From positions 80,061 to 144,060 of the forward strand of contig NZ_BOPG01000056.1 of NCBI RefSeq assembly GCF_016863635.1: DNA of 64,000 nt, read 5' to 3'. The stretch is from Virgisporangium aurantiacum. GTDB taxonomy: Bacteria > Actinomycetota > Actinomycetes > Mycobacteriales > Micromonosporaceae. Under the pieces are notes generated by a model, which was not told where the DNA came from, did not search any database, and saw only the letters and a list, made by a program, of their open reading frames with translations. Shown in pieces: positions 16,135 to 25,623 of the stretch. The position numbers were made by a program, and so were the translations under genes. Position 1 is the first letter of the stretch, and each line of letters opens with the position of its first letter.

Positions 16135-16917
16135 ATGCGGCGGCTCGGCAATGTGTTCGCGTCGCTTCTACTCACCGTAACCGCAACGTTCGTCGGTGCC
16201 CTCGCCATGCCGGAGAAGGCACTCGCCGACGGCTGCTACACCTGGGGCCGTCAGCTCTCCGAGGGCACGTCGGGAGAGGACGTTCGGCAACTGCAGATCC
16301 GGATCTCCGGATACCCGGGCTACGGCGGCGTTCTGGCCGTCGACGGCCAGTTCGGGGCCGGCACCAAGGCCGCGGTTGTGCGGTTCCAGCAGGCGTACGG
16401 GCTCGCCGACGACGGTATCGCCGGCCCGAACACGTTCGCCAAGATCTACGCGTTGCAGGACGACGACTGCACACCGGTCAACTTCAGCTACGCGGAACTG
16501 AACGACTGCAACAGCACCTGGGCCGGCGGCAACGTGTCGGCGGCCACGGCGAAGGCCAACGCGCTCCTGTCGATGTGGAAGCTGCAGGCGATGCGGCACG
16601 CCCTCGGCGACCAGCAGATCCGGGTGACCAGCGGATTCCGCAGCGTGGCCTGCAACAACGCCGCGGGCGGCGCGTCGAGCAGCCGGCACCTCTACGGCGA
16701 CGCGGTCGACCTCGGCGCCGGACCGCACACGTTGTGCCGGCTCGCGCAGCAGGCCCGTAACCACGGCTTCCCGGGAATTCTCGGCCCGGGCTACCCGGAC
16801 CACAACGACCACACCCACGTCGACCGCCGGAGCAGCCGGTTCTGGTCGGCACCCAACTGCGGCGTGTCCAGCTCCCTCGTCGAGTCGATCGACCCGGTCG
16901 AGGGCACTGGCCCGTAA
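16135..16917 (+). CDS. Secreted peptidase M15-type D-Ala-D-Ala carboxypeptidase with peptidoglycan-binding domain
   Basis: The 260-residue precursor has a signal peptide (MRRLGNVFASLLLTVTATFVGALAMPEKALAD). A peptidoglycan-binding domain 1 follows (about 45-110: GTSGEDVRQLQIRI... AAVVRFQQAYGLADDGIAGPNTF), then an M15_3 catalytic domain. The zinc signature SSRHLYGDAVDLG and the second histidine in NDHTHVD are intact. It probably trims peptidoglycan stem peptides in the wall. CTGGAGG lies 4 nt before the ATG at 16135. The same frame is open for 3 kb upstream, but that is a GC-driven shadow over other genes. Confidence 0.9.
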   Translation: MRRLGNVFASLLLTVTATFVGALAMPEKALADGCYTWGRQLSEGTSGEDVRQLQIRISGYPGYGGVLAVDGQFGAGTKAAVVRFQQAYGLADDGIAGPNTFAKIYALQDDDCTPVNFSYAELNDCNSTWAGGNVSAATAKANALLSMWKLQAMRHALGDQQIRVTSGFRSVACNNAAGGASSSRHLYGDAVDLGAGPHTLCRLAQQARNHGFPGILGPGYPDHNDHTHVDRRSSRFWSAPNCGVSSSLVESIDPVEGTGP

Positions 16918-16928
16918 TACCGACCGAC

Positions 16929-16957
16929 GGGCGGGCGTCCGCTACGGACGCCCGCCC
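16929..16957. terminator. Bidirectional terminator hairpin
   Basis: Twelve-base arms (16929-16940 GGGCGGGCGTCC and 16946-16957) enclose a 5-nt loop. The hairpin follows the peptidase stop and includes the last codons of the convergent GNAT gene. Confidence 0.75.
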
Positions 16958-17493
16958 AGCCAGTCGTCGCGACGGAGCTCGTACTCGACCTCGCCGTGCT
17001 CCGTTCCCTCGATCGGGTCGTCGAAGTGGACGTGGAACACCCGCACGAACCGCAGCCCGATCCGCTCCATCACCGCGCGGGACCGCGTGTTGACGAACAT
17101 CGTCTCCGCCCACACCCGGTGGGTGCCCAGCTCCGTGAACGCCTTCCGCAGCAGGGCCCGCGCGCCCTCGGACGCGTACCCCTTGCCCCACGCGTCGCGC
17201 CGCAGCCGGTACCCGAGTTCCGCCTCGTCGGGCGGGTGCTTGCCGTCGCGGGTGAGCGCGAACCACCCGACGAACGCACCGGTGGCGATCTCGAACGCCG
17301 CCCAGCGGCCGTACCCGGCCTCGGGTTCGCACGCGTCGAGCAGGGTGCGCTCGACGGTCTCCCGCTTGCTCGGCCTGCCGCCGGTGAGGTACGTCATCAC
17401 CTCGGGGTCGCTGTCGAGCGCGACCAGATCGTCCACATCAGACGGTGTGAGCCACCGCAGGACCAGCCGCTCGGTGGTGAGATAGGCATCCAC
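16942..17493 (-). CDS. GNAT N-acetyltransferase (RimJ/RimL type)
   Basis: The 183-residue soluble enzyme begins MDAYLTTERLVLRWLTPSDVDDLVALDSDPEV, the usual RimJ/L opening. It contains an acetyl-CoA-binding region around RRDAWGKGYASEGARALLRKAFTELGTHRV and the MERIGLRFV segment. Such enzymes acetylate protein N-termini, antibiotics or small amines; the acceptor is unknown. The GTG start has no ribosome-binding site, but TAGCGT lies exactly 6 nt upstream (17500-17505), consistent with leaderless transcription. Confidence 0.88.
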   Translation of the reverse strand: MDAYLTTERLVLRWLTPSDVDDLVALDSDPEVMTYLTGGRPSKRETVERTLLDACEPEAGYGRWAAFEIATGAFVGWFALTRDGKHPPDEAELGYRLRRDAWGKGYASEGARALLRKAFTELGTHRVWAETMFVNTRSRAVMERIGLRFVRVFHVHFDDPIEGTEHGEVEYELRRDDWLGGRP

Positions 17494-17558
17494 CCCCCGA
17501 CGCTATTACCCCCGTGGTATGGCGGCGACCGGATAACCGCTGCACTAGGGTTCTACGG

Positions 17559-19178
17559 GTGACGCCGGTCTTCGAACTCTGCTCCCGTTACGTCGATCGT
17601 CTCGCCGCGCTCGACCCCGTCTTCGCCACGATGCGCGGTGTCGAGACCGAGTTCCGAGTCGCCACCGACTACGGTCCCGACGGGCACGCGGCGCGCGAGC
17701 ACCTCGTCCGCTCGACGCTGTCGGAGCTGTCGGTGCTGGAATCCGGCGTCATGACCGATTCCGACCGCGGCGCGGCCGCCTACCTGCGCGAGCGGTTGGA
17801 ATCGCAGGCCGCGTGGTACGACCTGGGTGAACCGGCACGCGATCTGCGGGCGCTCTTCGGCACGATGCACATCGTCCACGACAACGCGTCGATGCTGCCG
17901 CGCGGCAACGACGACCAGTGGCGCAACGTCGCGACCCGGTTGGCCGCCGTGCCGCTGATGCTGGCCGGGCTCCGGCAGACGCTCGACACCGGCATCGAGC
18001 GGGGCACGCCCGCCGCGCGGCGGCAGGCCGTCGAGGGCGCCGCGCAGGCCGAGAGCTATGTCGGCAGCCACGACGAACTGGTGCGCGCGTACGGCGACGG
18101 GCCGGTGGCCACCGACCTGGCGCGGGCCGCGCAGGCCGCCGACGCGGGGTACGCGGAGCTCGCGAAGTACCTCCTCGACACCTACGCGCCGCGGGCCACC
18201 GAGGTCGACGGCGTCGGGCCGGAACGGTACGCCGTGCACGCCCGCATGAGCCTCGGCGCCGACCTCGACGCGCGCGAGGCGTACGAGTGGGGCTGGGCGG
18301 AACTCGAGCGCATCGAGGCCGAGCTCGCCGTCGAGGCCGCCCGGATCAGGCCCGGCGCCACCATCGACGAGGCGATGGCGCTGCTCGACGCGTCCGAGTA
18401 CGTCGACGGCGAGGACGCCTACCGGGCCTGGTTGCAGCACAAGCACGACTGGGCCATCGAGCAGCTGAACGGCGTGCACTTCGACATCGCCGAGCCGCTG
18501 CGCACGGTCGAGGTGACGCTGGCGACCGGGTCGAAGTCGGGCGCCGCGTACTACACGTCGCCGAGCGAGGACCTCAGCCGCCCCGGGCGCACCTGGTGGC
18601 CCACCGGGGGACGCACGCGCTTCGAGACGTGGAGCGAGCTCAGCACCGTCTACCACGAGGGCGTGCCCGGCCATCACCTGCAGAACGGCGCCTGCCGCAT
18701 CGCCGGCGACAAGCTGTCGCGGTTCGCGAAGATGACCGGCGTGAGCGGGCACGGCGAGGGCTGGGCCCTGTACGCCGAGCGGCTCGCCGACGAGCTGGGC
18801 TGGTTCACCGACCGGGGCACCCGGCTCGGCATGCTCACCGGCTCGTCGTTGCGCGCCGCGCGGGTGGTGCTCGACATCGGCGTCCACCTCGATCTGCCGA
18901 TGCCCGACGGCTCCCGCTGGACGTTCGGGAACGCGTGCGACTTCCTGCGCAACCGCGGCCGGGCCGAACCGCACCGGGTGCACGCCGAGGTGGTGCGCTA
19001 CTTCGGGTGGCCGGCGCAGGCCATCTCGTACAAGCTCGGCGAGCGGGCCTGGCTGGCGGCGCGGGCCGAGGCGCAGCAGCGTCCCGGTTTCGACCTGAAG
19101 CGGTGGCACACGGCCGCGCTCGACCTGGGTCCGGTCGGACTCGACCGTCTCCGGGCCGCGCTGCGCACGGCCAGCTAG
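17559..19178 (+). CDS. DUF885 family protein (putative metallopeptidase-like)
   Basis: The 539-residue protein carries the DUF885 hallmark STVYHEGVPGHHLQ (about residues 363-376), an HExxxGHH motif thought to bind zinc. It also has GEGWALYAERLADELGWF downstream and AISYKLGERAWLAAR near the C-terminus. No signal peptide is present. Family members are annotated as peptidases or hydrolases, but the substrate here is unknown. I chose GTG at 17559 because homologues start close to VFELCSRYVDRL and TAGGGT lies 7 nt upstream; the in-frame ORF begins at 17514. Confidence 0.85.
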   Translation: MTPVFELCSRYVDRLAALDPVFATMRGVETEFRVATDYGPDGHAAREHLVRSTLSELSVLESGVMTDSDRGAAAYLRERLESQAAWYDLGEPARDLRALFGTMHIVHDNASMLPRGNDDQWRNVATRLAAVPLMLAGLRQTLDTGIERGTPAARRQAVEGAAQAESYVGSHDELVRAYGDGPVATDLARAAQAADAGYAELAKYLLDTYAPRATEVDGVGPERYAVHARMSLGADLDAREAYEWGWAELERIEAELAVEAARIRPGATIDEAMALLDASEYVDGEDAYRAWLQHKHDWAIEQLNGVHFDIAEPLRTVEVTLATGSKSGAAYYTSPSEDLSRPGRTWWPTGGRTRFETWSELSTVYHEGVPGHHLQNGACRIAGDKLSRFAKMTGVSGHGEGWALYAERLADELGWFTDRGTRLGMLTGSSLRAARVVLDIGVHLDLPMPDGSRWTFGNACDFLRNRGRAEPHRVHAEVVRYFGWPAQAISYKLGERAWLAARAEAQQRPGFDLKRWHTAALDLGPVGLDRLRAALRTAS

Positions 19179-19195
19179 CAGAGTCAGCTGAAGCC

Positions 19196-21148
19196 TTATC
19201 CGACCGCGACGCGGGTCTGCCGGCCGCTCGTCCGCAGCCACTCGACCACGTCCTCGGCCGGCATCGGACGGGCGAAGTGGTAGCCCTGCGCGATGTCGCA
19301 GCCCAGGTGCCGCAACGCTTCCACGTGCTGGTCGGTCTCGACGCCCTCGGCCACCACGGTCAGGCCGAGGTTGTGCCCGAGGTCGATCGCGCTGCGCACC
19401 AGGATGGCGTCGTTGTCGCTCGCGGTCATGTTCAGCACGAACGACCGGTCGACCTTCAACTCGTCCACCGGAAGCCGCTTCAGGTACGCCATCGACGAGT
19501 AGCCGGTGCCGTAGTCGTCGATGGCCAGCCGCACGCCGAGCTCGTGCAGCCCGGTCAGCGTGGCGAGGGCGAGCGCCGGATTCCCCATCACGGCCGTCTC
19601 GGTGACCTCCAACCGCAACATGCGCGCCGGCACCCCGTACCGCGTCAGCAGGTTCCGCACCGTGTCGAGCAACGAGGTGTCGAGCAGGCAGCGCGGCGAG
19701 AGGTTCACCGCGACCGGGATCTCGTGCCCGTCGTCGAGCCACCGCCGCACCTGCCGCAACGCCAACGCCAGCACGTGCACGGTGAGCCGGTTGATGAGGC
19801 CGGTGCTCTCGGCGATCGGGATGAACTCGGCCGGCGACACCATGCCGCGCACCGGATGGTGCCAGCGCACCAGCGCCTCCGCGCCGCACACCTGATCCAT
19901 GTTCAGGGCGACCTTCGGCTGGTAGTGCAGCACCAGTTCGTCGGTCCGGTCCAGCGCCCGGCGCAGGTCGCCCAGCAGTACCAGGCGGCTCGGCTGGTGC
20001 ACCAGCGTTCCCGGGTCGTACATGACCACGCCGGTCTTGGCGTCCTTCGCGCTGTACATCGCGAGGTCGGCGCAGCGCATGATGTCCTCGACCGCGTCGG
20101 CGTGCTCGGGCGCGACCGCGATGCCGATGCTGATCTCGATGTCGACGGTGACGTCGCCCAGCAGGTAGCTGCGGTGCAGTTCCTGCAGCACCCGGTCAGC
20201 CAGTTCCCGGCCGGCCGCCGCGTCGACCCCCGGCAGCAGCACCGCGAACTCGTCACCGGAGAGCCGGGCGACGGTGTCGGACTCCCGCAGCATCCCGCCG
20301 AGCCGCTCGGCGACGCTGCGCAGCAGGTCGTCGCCGTACCGGTGGCCGAGTGTGTCGTTGACCTCCTTGAAGCGGTCGAGGTCGAGCAGCATCACCGCCA
20401 CCGACGTCCCGTTCCGGCGGCCCGACGACAGCACCTGGCCGAGCCGGTCGGCGAAGAGCACCCGGTTCGGCAGGCCGGTGAGCGCGTCGTGGGTGGCCTG
20501 GTGGTGACTGGCCTCGACCTGCTCGACCAGCCGGCGCTGGAACCGCGAGATCAGCACCATGCAGCCCGCGATCAACGCCAGCCCCAGCACGAACATCACG
20601 CCGATCGTCACGAACATGATCGCTTCGATCCGCTGCAGGTCGTTGACGGCCTTGTCGGCGGTCGCCTCGCTCTTCTCGCCGGCCTCGACGATCAGGGTGT
20701 GGATGGTGTCGAACGCGGGCGCCAGCTCGTTCGTCTCGATCCGCAGCGCCATCGCGCGGTCGCCCGCGTCGGCCGCCTCCATCATCCGCTGGATGCTCCG
20801 GTTCAGCAGGATGTGCGCGTTGCGCAGCTCGGTGACCATGTCGAGGTCGGCACCGGTGCCGTACTCCACCACTTCGGTCAGTGCCCGGTCGAGCTTGTCC
20901 TGCGCGACCTTCAACTCGGTGCGGAGGGTGGGGTCGGGGCGCAACTGGTACTTGCGCTCGATCGCGATCTCCGCGGCCACCGCGTCGGCCGCGTCGTCGT
21001 AGGCGCCGTCGAGGTCGGACTCGGTGGCGGTGGTGTTCGTCTGCTCGCGCACGCTCAACCCGGCGACGAACGTGCCCGCCCCGATGACGAGCACGGTGAC
21101 GACCAGGCCGACCCACGCGATGCGGCCAACCCAGTGCGACGGTGCCAT
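19196..21148 (-). CDS. Membrane-bound GGDEF-EAL c-di-GMP protein
   Basis: The 650-residue protein has two transmembrane helices (about 10-32 and 180-203) flanking a ~145-residue helical extracytoplasmic sensor. A GGDEF domain (signature RLSGDEFAVLLP) and an EAL domain (GAEALVRWHHPVRG, NLSPRCLL, IDDYGTGYSSM, LKVDRSFV) follow. The phosphodiesterase motifs look complete, and SGDEF is compatible with diguanylate cyclase activity, so it could make or degrade c-di-GMP. I chose ATG at 21148, with GAGGAG 11 nt upstream, over the GTG at 21160. Of the c-di-GMP proteins here, this is the one most likely to be active. Confidence 0.92.
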   Translation of the reverse strand: MAPSHWVGRIAWVGLVVTVLVIGAGTFVAGLSVREQTNTTATESDLDGAYDDAADAVAAEIAIERKYQLRPDPTLRTELKVAQDKLDRALTEVVEYGTGADLDMVTELRNAHILLNRSIQRMMEAADAGDRAMALRIETNELAPAFDTIHTLIVEAGEKSEATADKAVNDLQRIEAIMFVTIGVMFVLGLALIAGCMVLISRFQRRLVEQVEASHHQATHDALTGLPNRVLFADRLGQVLSSGRRNGTSVAVMLLDLDRFKEVNDTLGHRYGDDLLRSVAERLGGMLRESDTVARLSGDEFAVLLPGVDAAAGRELADRVLQELHRSYLLGDVTVDIEISIGIAVAPEHADAVEDIMRCADLAMYSAKDAKTGVVMYDPGTLVHQPSRLVLLGDLRRALDRTDELVLHYQPKVALNMDQVCGAEALVRWHHPVRGMVSPAEFIPIAESTGLINRLTVHVLALALRQVRRWLDDGHEIPVAVNLSPRCLLDTSLLDTVRNLLTRYGVPARMLRLEVTETAVMGNPALALATLTGLHELGVRLAIDDYGTGYSSMAYLKRLPVDELKVDRSFVLNMTASDNDAILVRSAIDLGHNLGLTVVAEGVETDQHVEALRHLGCDIAQGYHFARPMPAEDVVEWLRTSGRQTRVAVG

Positions 21149-21222
21149 CGGGCGTCTCACTCCTCGCGGCGGGGACAGTCAACGGCCCTATCGGCGCACG
21201 CCGCGCCCGGTTGAGACGAACG

Positions 21223-21939
21223 TCAGGGTACTGAGATCCCCGCGGCCCGGGCGGCGAGCGCCACCTGGTCGACGAACAGGCCGTCGCGGGCGTTCTCGGT
21301 GAGCCAGTCGAAGTGGCCGTACGCCTCCAACGTGGTGAACCCGTGCAGCGACGCCCAGCAGTGCAGCATGGCCTGGAAATGCCCCGCCGACATCTCCTCG
21401 GCCTCGTGGTGCTTCTCCTTCTTGTGCTCGACGAGGTCCTCGTTGTCCGACGAGATCATCGGCTCGCCGAGCTTGCCCTGCCGGTTGGCGTCGACGAACA
21501 CCCGCGACAGTTCGCGCATCGCGCCCTGCGCGGCCTCGGTGGTCGGCCCGTCCTCCGGCGCCTCGTAGCCGGCGACCGGCATCCCGAGGATCAGCGTGAA
21601 CAACTGCGGCTCGGACCGGGCCCAGTGGCGGTACGCCTGCGCGATCGCCAGGAACCGGCGCCACACGTCCGCGACCGGCACCGCGTCGCGGGCCGCGGCG
21701 ACGGCGGCGCCGAGCGCCACGTACGCGTCGGCGATGAGGACGTTGAGAAGTGCGTCACGATCGGCGAAGTAGCGGTAGAGCGCCGGCGGGGTGAGCTCCA
21801 TCACGCGGGCGATGTCGGTGAACTTGATGTCGATCGAGCCGCTGCTGCGCATGAGGTCGAGCGCGGTGTGCTTGATCTCGTCGATCGTGGCGGCACGGGC
21901 ACGCTCGCGGCGGGGGGCGGGGCGGGGGGCGGCGGACAT
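21223..21939 (-). CDS. TetR-family regulator, divergent from MMPL exporter
   Basis: The 238-residue regulator has the TetR helix-turn-helix near residues 15-62 (TIDEIKHTALDLMRSSGSIDIKFTDIARVMELTPPALYRYFADRDALLNVL). A C-terminal ligand-binding domain resembles WHG-type TetR regulators (FLAIAQAYRHWARSEPQLFTLIL). It sits head to head with an MMPL exporter gene over 165 nt that contains a CACTT-GAC-AAGTG palindrome, so it probably represses the exporter until a hydrophobic ligand binds. Confidence 0.9.
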   Translation of the reverse strand: MSAAPRPAPRRERARAATIDEIKHTALDLMRSSGSIDIKFTDIARVMELTPPALYRYFADRDALLNVLIADAYVALGAAVAAARDAVPVADVWRRFLAIAQAYRHWARSEPQLFTLILGMPVAGYEAPEDGPTTEAAQGAMRELSRVFVDANRQGKLGEPMISSDNEDLVEHKKEKHHEAEEMSAGHFQAMLHCWASLHGFTTLEAYGHFDWLTENARDGLFVDQVALAARAAGISVP

Positions 21940-22015
21940 ACCTGTTCGTCCTCTCAGGTCTTCTCAGGATCCTCTCAGAAGACCGTTGCGTTAATCATCA
22001 TCACAGACGTGAAGA

Positions 22016-22028
22016 CACTTGACAAGTG
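22016..22028. promoter_or_regulatory. Candidate TetR operator overlapping a -35-like TTGACA
   Basis: CACTTGACAAGTG is a perfect 5-3-5 palindrome in the TetR/MMPL divergent region, and it contains TTGACA (22019-22024). A second dyad, CGTTA-N7-TAACG, lies about 30-45 nt further towards the MMPL start. Operator function is inferred from position. Confidence 0.45.
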
Positions 22029-22104
22029 ATGCGGCGTCGTGTTGGTTATGCATCGTAACTCAAGTGACGTTAAATGACGTAACGACGACCCAAGGACGGG
22101 GATC

Positions 22105-24336
22105 ATGTCCACTCTCGCGCCCAACCGCCCGGAGCCGCCGTCGCGTGACGCGGCTGCCAAGGCCGAACCCGGCCCGCTCGGGCGGATCGCCCGGGTCGCC
22201 TACCGGCGCCGCGGCCGCGTGCTGCTGGCGTGGCTCGCCGCGCTGGCCATCGCGGTCGGCCTCTCGGTGGCCTTCGGCGGCGACTTCAACGCCGACTACT
22301 CGGCGCCCGGTTCCGACTCGAGCGCCGCGCAGGACCTGCTGGAGAACCGCTTCCCGAGCGAGTCCGGCGCCACGATCGACTTCGTGGTGCGCGCCGACGG
22401 CGGCGTCGAGGCCGCAAAGTCTGCGGTCGACGGCCTGCTCGCCGAGATGAAGGGCCTGCCGCACGTCGCGGGCGTCCCCGATCCCTACACCACGCCGGGG
22501 TCGATCTCACCGGACGGGCGCACGCTCGTCACGCAGATCCGGTTGGACGTCACCAACCCCGACGACATGCCGGTCGCCGACACCCAGCGGCTGCTCGACG
22601 CCGCGAAGGCCGCCAGCACCGACGGCCTGACGGTCGCCCTCGGCGGCCAGCCGGTGCAGCAGGCGGAGCAGGGCGAGGTCGGTTCGGAGATGATCGGCCT
22701 GCTGGCCGCCGCCCTGATCCTGCTGATCACGTTCGGCACCGTGGTCGCCGCCGGCCTGCCGATCCTCGTGGCGGTCGCCGGGCTCGCCGTCAGCAGCATG
22801 CTCACCGGCGTGCTCCTGCTGCTGGTCGACGCGCCGGACTGGTCGACCTCGCTGGCCACGATGATGGGCATCGGTATCGGCATCGACTACGTGCTGCTCA
22901 TGGTCACCCGGTTCCGGGAGTGGCGGACGGCCGGCCTCGACCCCGAGGCGGCCACCGTGGCCACGCTCGACACCGCCGGGCGTGCGGTGCTCGTCGCCGG
23001 CGGCAGCGTGATGGTCAGCATGCTCGGCCTGTTCGCGATGGGCCTGTCGTTCATGCGTGGCGCCTCGCTGGTCACGATCCTCGCGGTCTTCGTGGTGATG
23101 GTCGCGAGCATGACGCTGTTCCCGGCGCTGCTCGGCTACCTCGGCCGGCACGTCGACCGGCTGCGCCTCCCGATCGGCCGCCGCCGCACTGAAGTTGCGG
23201 TCAACGGTCACGTCGAGCCGAGCCGCGGCTGGCTGGCCTGGAGCGGGCTGATCGAGCGGCACCGACTGCTCGCCGCCGGTGCCGGCGTCGCCATCCTGCT
23301 CGCGCTCGCCGCACCGTTCCTCGGCGTCCGCTTCGGCTTCCCCGACGCCGGCAACGCCCAGGCGGAGACGTCCGGTCGGCAGGCCTACGACATGCAGACC
23401 GCGGCCTTCGGCCCGGGCGCGAACGGCCCGCTGGTGCTGGTGATGGAGAACCCCACCGACGCCGCGCTCACCCGGCTCAGCCAGGCCGTCAAGGACACGA
23501 CCGGGGTCGCGGCGGTCGCGCCGGCCCGGCTCAACCCCGCCGGTGACACCGCCGTGGTCGTGGTCATCCCGACGACCGGGCCGCAGGCCGCCGGCACCGA
23601 GGACCTCGTGCACCGGCTGCGCGACGACGTCATCCCCGGCACCGGCTCGAACGCCTACGTGGGCGGCCTGACCGCCACCTCGATCGACAGCACCGAGAAC
23701 GTCGCCGACAAGCTGCCGCTGCTCGTCGGTGGTGTGGTGCTGCTGTCGATGTTGCTCCTGCTGGTCGCGTTCCGCAGCGTCGCGGTCGCGCTCAAGGCGG
23801 CGGCGATGAACCTGCTGTCGGTGGCCGCCGCGTACGGCGTGGTGGCCTACGTCCTGCAGGGCGGCTGGGCCGGTCAGCTGATCGGCATCGACACCGAGAC
23901 CCCGCTGCCGTCGTTCGTCCCGGTGCTGATGTTCGCGGTGCTGTTCGGGCTGTCGATGGACTACGAGGTCTTCCTGGTCAGCCGGATGCGGGAGGCATGG
24001 GTGCGCACCGGCGACAACCGCCGCGCGGTCACCGAGGGCCTGGCCGGCACGGGTCGCGTCATCACCGCGGCGGCGGCGATCATGATCGCGGTGTTCGCGG
24101 CGTTCGTCCCGAGCCCCGACGTCATCCTCAAGGTGATCGGCGTCGGCATGGCCGCCGCGATCCTGATCGACGCGACGGTGGTGCGCCTGCTCCTGGTGCC
24201 GGCCGTCATGCACATCCTCGGCAAGGCCAACTGGTGGATGCCGGGCTGGCTGGCGAAGCGCCTGCCCGAGTTCAACGTCGAGGGCCGGCCCCAGGACCAC
24301 CTGCCGGTGGCCGAGAAGGAGCCAGCCCTCGTCTAG
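22105..24336 (+). CDS. MMPL-family (RND-type) exporter
   Basis: The 743-residue inner-membrane protein has the duplicated MMPL layout: one helix, an extracytoplasmic loop and five to six helices, repeated twice. Signature segments in the two helix bundles are GIGIGIDYVLLMVTRFREW (~residue 255) and LFGLSMDYEVFLVSRMREAW (~620). Proton-relay Asp residues (IDY, MDY) are present. MMPL proteins export lipids, siderophores or drugs by proton motive force. No lipid-synthesis genes adjoin it, so drug or fatty-acid efflux under the divergent TetR is the most likely role. Confidence 0.93.
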   Translation: MSTLAPNRPEPPSRDAAAKAEPGPLGRIARVAYRRRGRVLLAWLAALAIAVGLSVAFGGDFNADYSAPGSDSSAAQDLLENRFPSESGATIDFVVRADGGVEAAKSAVDGLLAEMKGLPHVAGVPDPYTTPGSISPDGRTLVTQIRLDVTNPDDMPVADTQRLLDAAKAASTDGLTVALGGQPVQQAEQGEVGSEMIGLLAAALILLITFGTVVAAGLPILVAVAGLAVSSMLTGVLLLLVDAPDWSTSLATMMGIGIGIDYVLLMVTRFREWRTAGLDPEAATVATLDTAGRAVLVAGGSVMVSMLGLFAMGLSFMRGASLVTILAVFVVMVASMTLFPALLGYLGRHVDRLRLPIGRRRTEVAVNGHVEPSRGWLAWSGLIERHRLLAAGAGVAILLALAAPFLGVRFGFPDAGNAQAETSGRQAYDMQTAAFGPGANGPLVLVMENPTDAALTRLSQAVKDTTGVAAVAPARLNPAGDTAVVVVIPTTGPQAAGTEDLVHRLRDDVIPGTGSNAYVGGLTATSIDSTENVADKLPLLVGGVVLLSMLLLLVAFRSVAVALKAAAMNLLSVAAAYGVVAYVLQGGWAGQLIGIDTETPLPSFVPVLMFAVLFGLSMDYEVFLVSRMREAWVRTGDNRRAVTEGLAGTGRVITAAAAIMIAVFAAFVPSPDVILKVIGVGMAAAILIDATVVRLLLVPAVMHILGKANWWMPGWLAKRLPEFNVEGRPQDHLPVAEKEPALV

Positions 24337-24352
24337 AAAGCGTGCGTGGCGC

Positions 24353-25618
24353 TCAGCTCGGCGACGAGCTGGGCGTCACGCCCGTTCCGCTGCCCGGCGT
24401 GCCGGACTTCTGCAGCGCACTGCCCTTCTGGAACTCCTCCCACGACAGGTTCCACGCGGTCCAGCCGTCGCCGCCGGGGAGCTTCTCCTCGGTTCCCTTG
24501 ACGGTCACCGGGTCGCCGACGCGGGTCCAGTTGTAGACCCACGCGGCGTTGTCGGTCGCCACGTTCACGCAGCCGTGCGAGACGTTGCGTTTGCCCTGGT
24601 CGGCAACTGACCACGGAGCCGCGTGGATGAACTGGCCGCTCCAGGTGAGGCGCTCGGCGAACTGGATGTCGGTGCGGTACCCGTCGGCCGAGTTGGCCGG
24701 CACGCCGTACGTGGAGGAGTCGAACACCGTCTTCTCCAGCCGTTCGATGATCACCATCGTGCCCGACATCGACGGGTTGGCCGTCTTGCCGAGGCTCACC
24801 GGCATCTGCTTGACCACCTGGCCGTCCTGGGTGGCCACCAGTTGCTTGGTGGCGTTGTCGACCTCGATCGAGCGGCGCACCTTGTCGATGCCGGCCTTGA
24901 TCGTGATGTCGGTCTCGCCGAACCGGCCGTCGCCGAGCGGCAGGCCGCCGAGCCCGAGCCGGACCTTCAACTGGGTGCCCGGCTGCCAGTACTCCTTGGG
25001 CCGGTACTCCACCTGGATGTCGCTGTCCCAGTGCCAGACGCCCTCCTGGGCCGGCTCGCTGGTGACGAACAGCCGCTTCTCGACGATGGCCTTCTGGTCC
25101 TTGCCCTTGACCCCACCGTTGCGGAACTCCACGACGATCGGCATGGCCTGCCCGTACGTCTGGATGTTGTCGGACATGAAGATCTGGGCGCCCATGCGGT
25201 TGCCCGGGCGGGCCATGGTGGTGAAGTTGACCGTCTTCTCGACGGCCTTGCCCTTCTCGTCGGCGGCCTTCACCACGGCCTTGTACTGCGTCGTGTACTT
25301 GAGCGGCGACGCCGGCACCCACGACGTCCCGTCGGCGCGCATCGCGCCCGTGACGGCCGCGCCGGTGGAGTCGGCCAGCGTCACCTCCGAAACCTTGCCC
25401 CCCGTGGCCTTGACCTCGATCTCCGCCGAGACCGGTACGTCGGTCGCGGCCTCTGCCGGTGTGACGGCCAGGTCGACGGCGGCCTTCTTGTCGCCGTCGT
25501 CACCGCCCTGTCCGTTCCAGCTGTTCTTGTCTTTCGAGCAGGCCGCGCCGCCGGCCAGCACCACGGTGATGGCGGCCGCCGCGGCGATCGCCCGTCGGAT
25601 CTGAGTTCGGCTCACCAA
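24353..25618 (-). CDS. Lipoprotein L,D-transpeptidase (Ig-like domains + YkuD)
   Basis: This exported enzyme forms 3-3 cross-links in peptidoglycan. The ~421-residue precursor has a lipobox near residue 26 (VLAGGAAC), a short linker and two Ig-like domains (about 45-240). The YkuD catalytic domain contains IHAAPWSVADQGKRNVSHGCVNV, in which SHGC carries the catalytic cysteine. The C-terminus is a Ser/Thr-rich tail. This is the mycobacterial LdtMt2-like layout. The start is TTG at 25618 or GTG at 25615. A strong hairpin lies 6-40 nt upstream and part of it could mask translation initiation. Confidence 0.93.
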   Translation of the reverse strand: MVSRTQIRRAIAAAAAITVVLAGGAACSKDKNSWNGQGGDDGDKKAAVDLAVTPAEAATDVPVSAEIEVKATGGKVSEVTLADSTGAAVTGAMRADGTSWVPASPLKYTTQYKAVVKAADEKGKAVEKTVNFTTMARPGNRMGAQIFMSDNIQTYGQAMPIVVEFRNGGVKGKDQKAIVEKRLFVTSEPAQEGVWHWDSDIQVEYRPKEYWQPGTQLKVRLGLGGLPLGDGRFGETDITIKAGIDKVRRSIEVDNATKQLVATQDGQVVKQMPVSLGKTANPSMSGTMVIIERLEKTVFDSSTYGVPANSADGYRTDIQFAERLTWSGQFIHAAPWSVADQGKRNVSHGCVNVATDNAAWVYNWTRVGDPVTVKGTEEKLPGGDGWTAWNLSWEEFQKGSALQKSGTPGSGTGVTPSSSPS

Positions 25619-25623
25619 CCCAT

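Noticed and set aside
17918..21214. 1098-residue + strand open frame
   Set aside because: It covers the DUF885 gene out of frame and the GGDEF-EAL gene antisense. Sequence is low-complexity Arg/Ala/Gly/His with no domain, as expected from GC-rich shadows.
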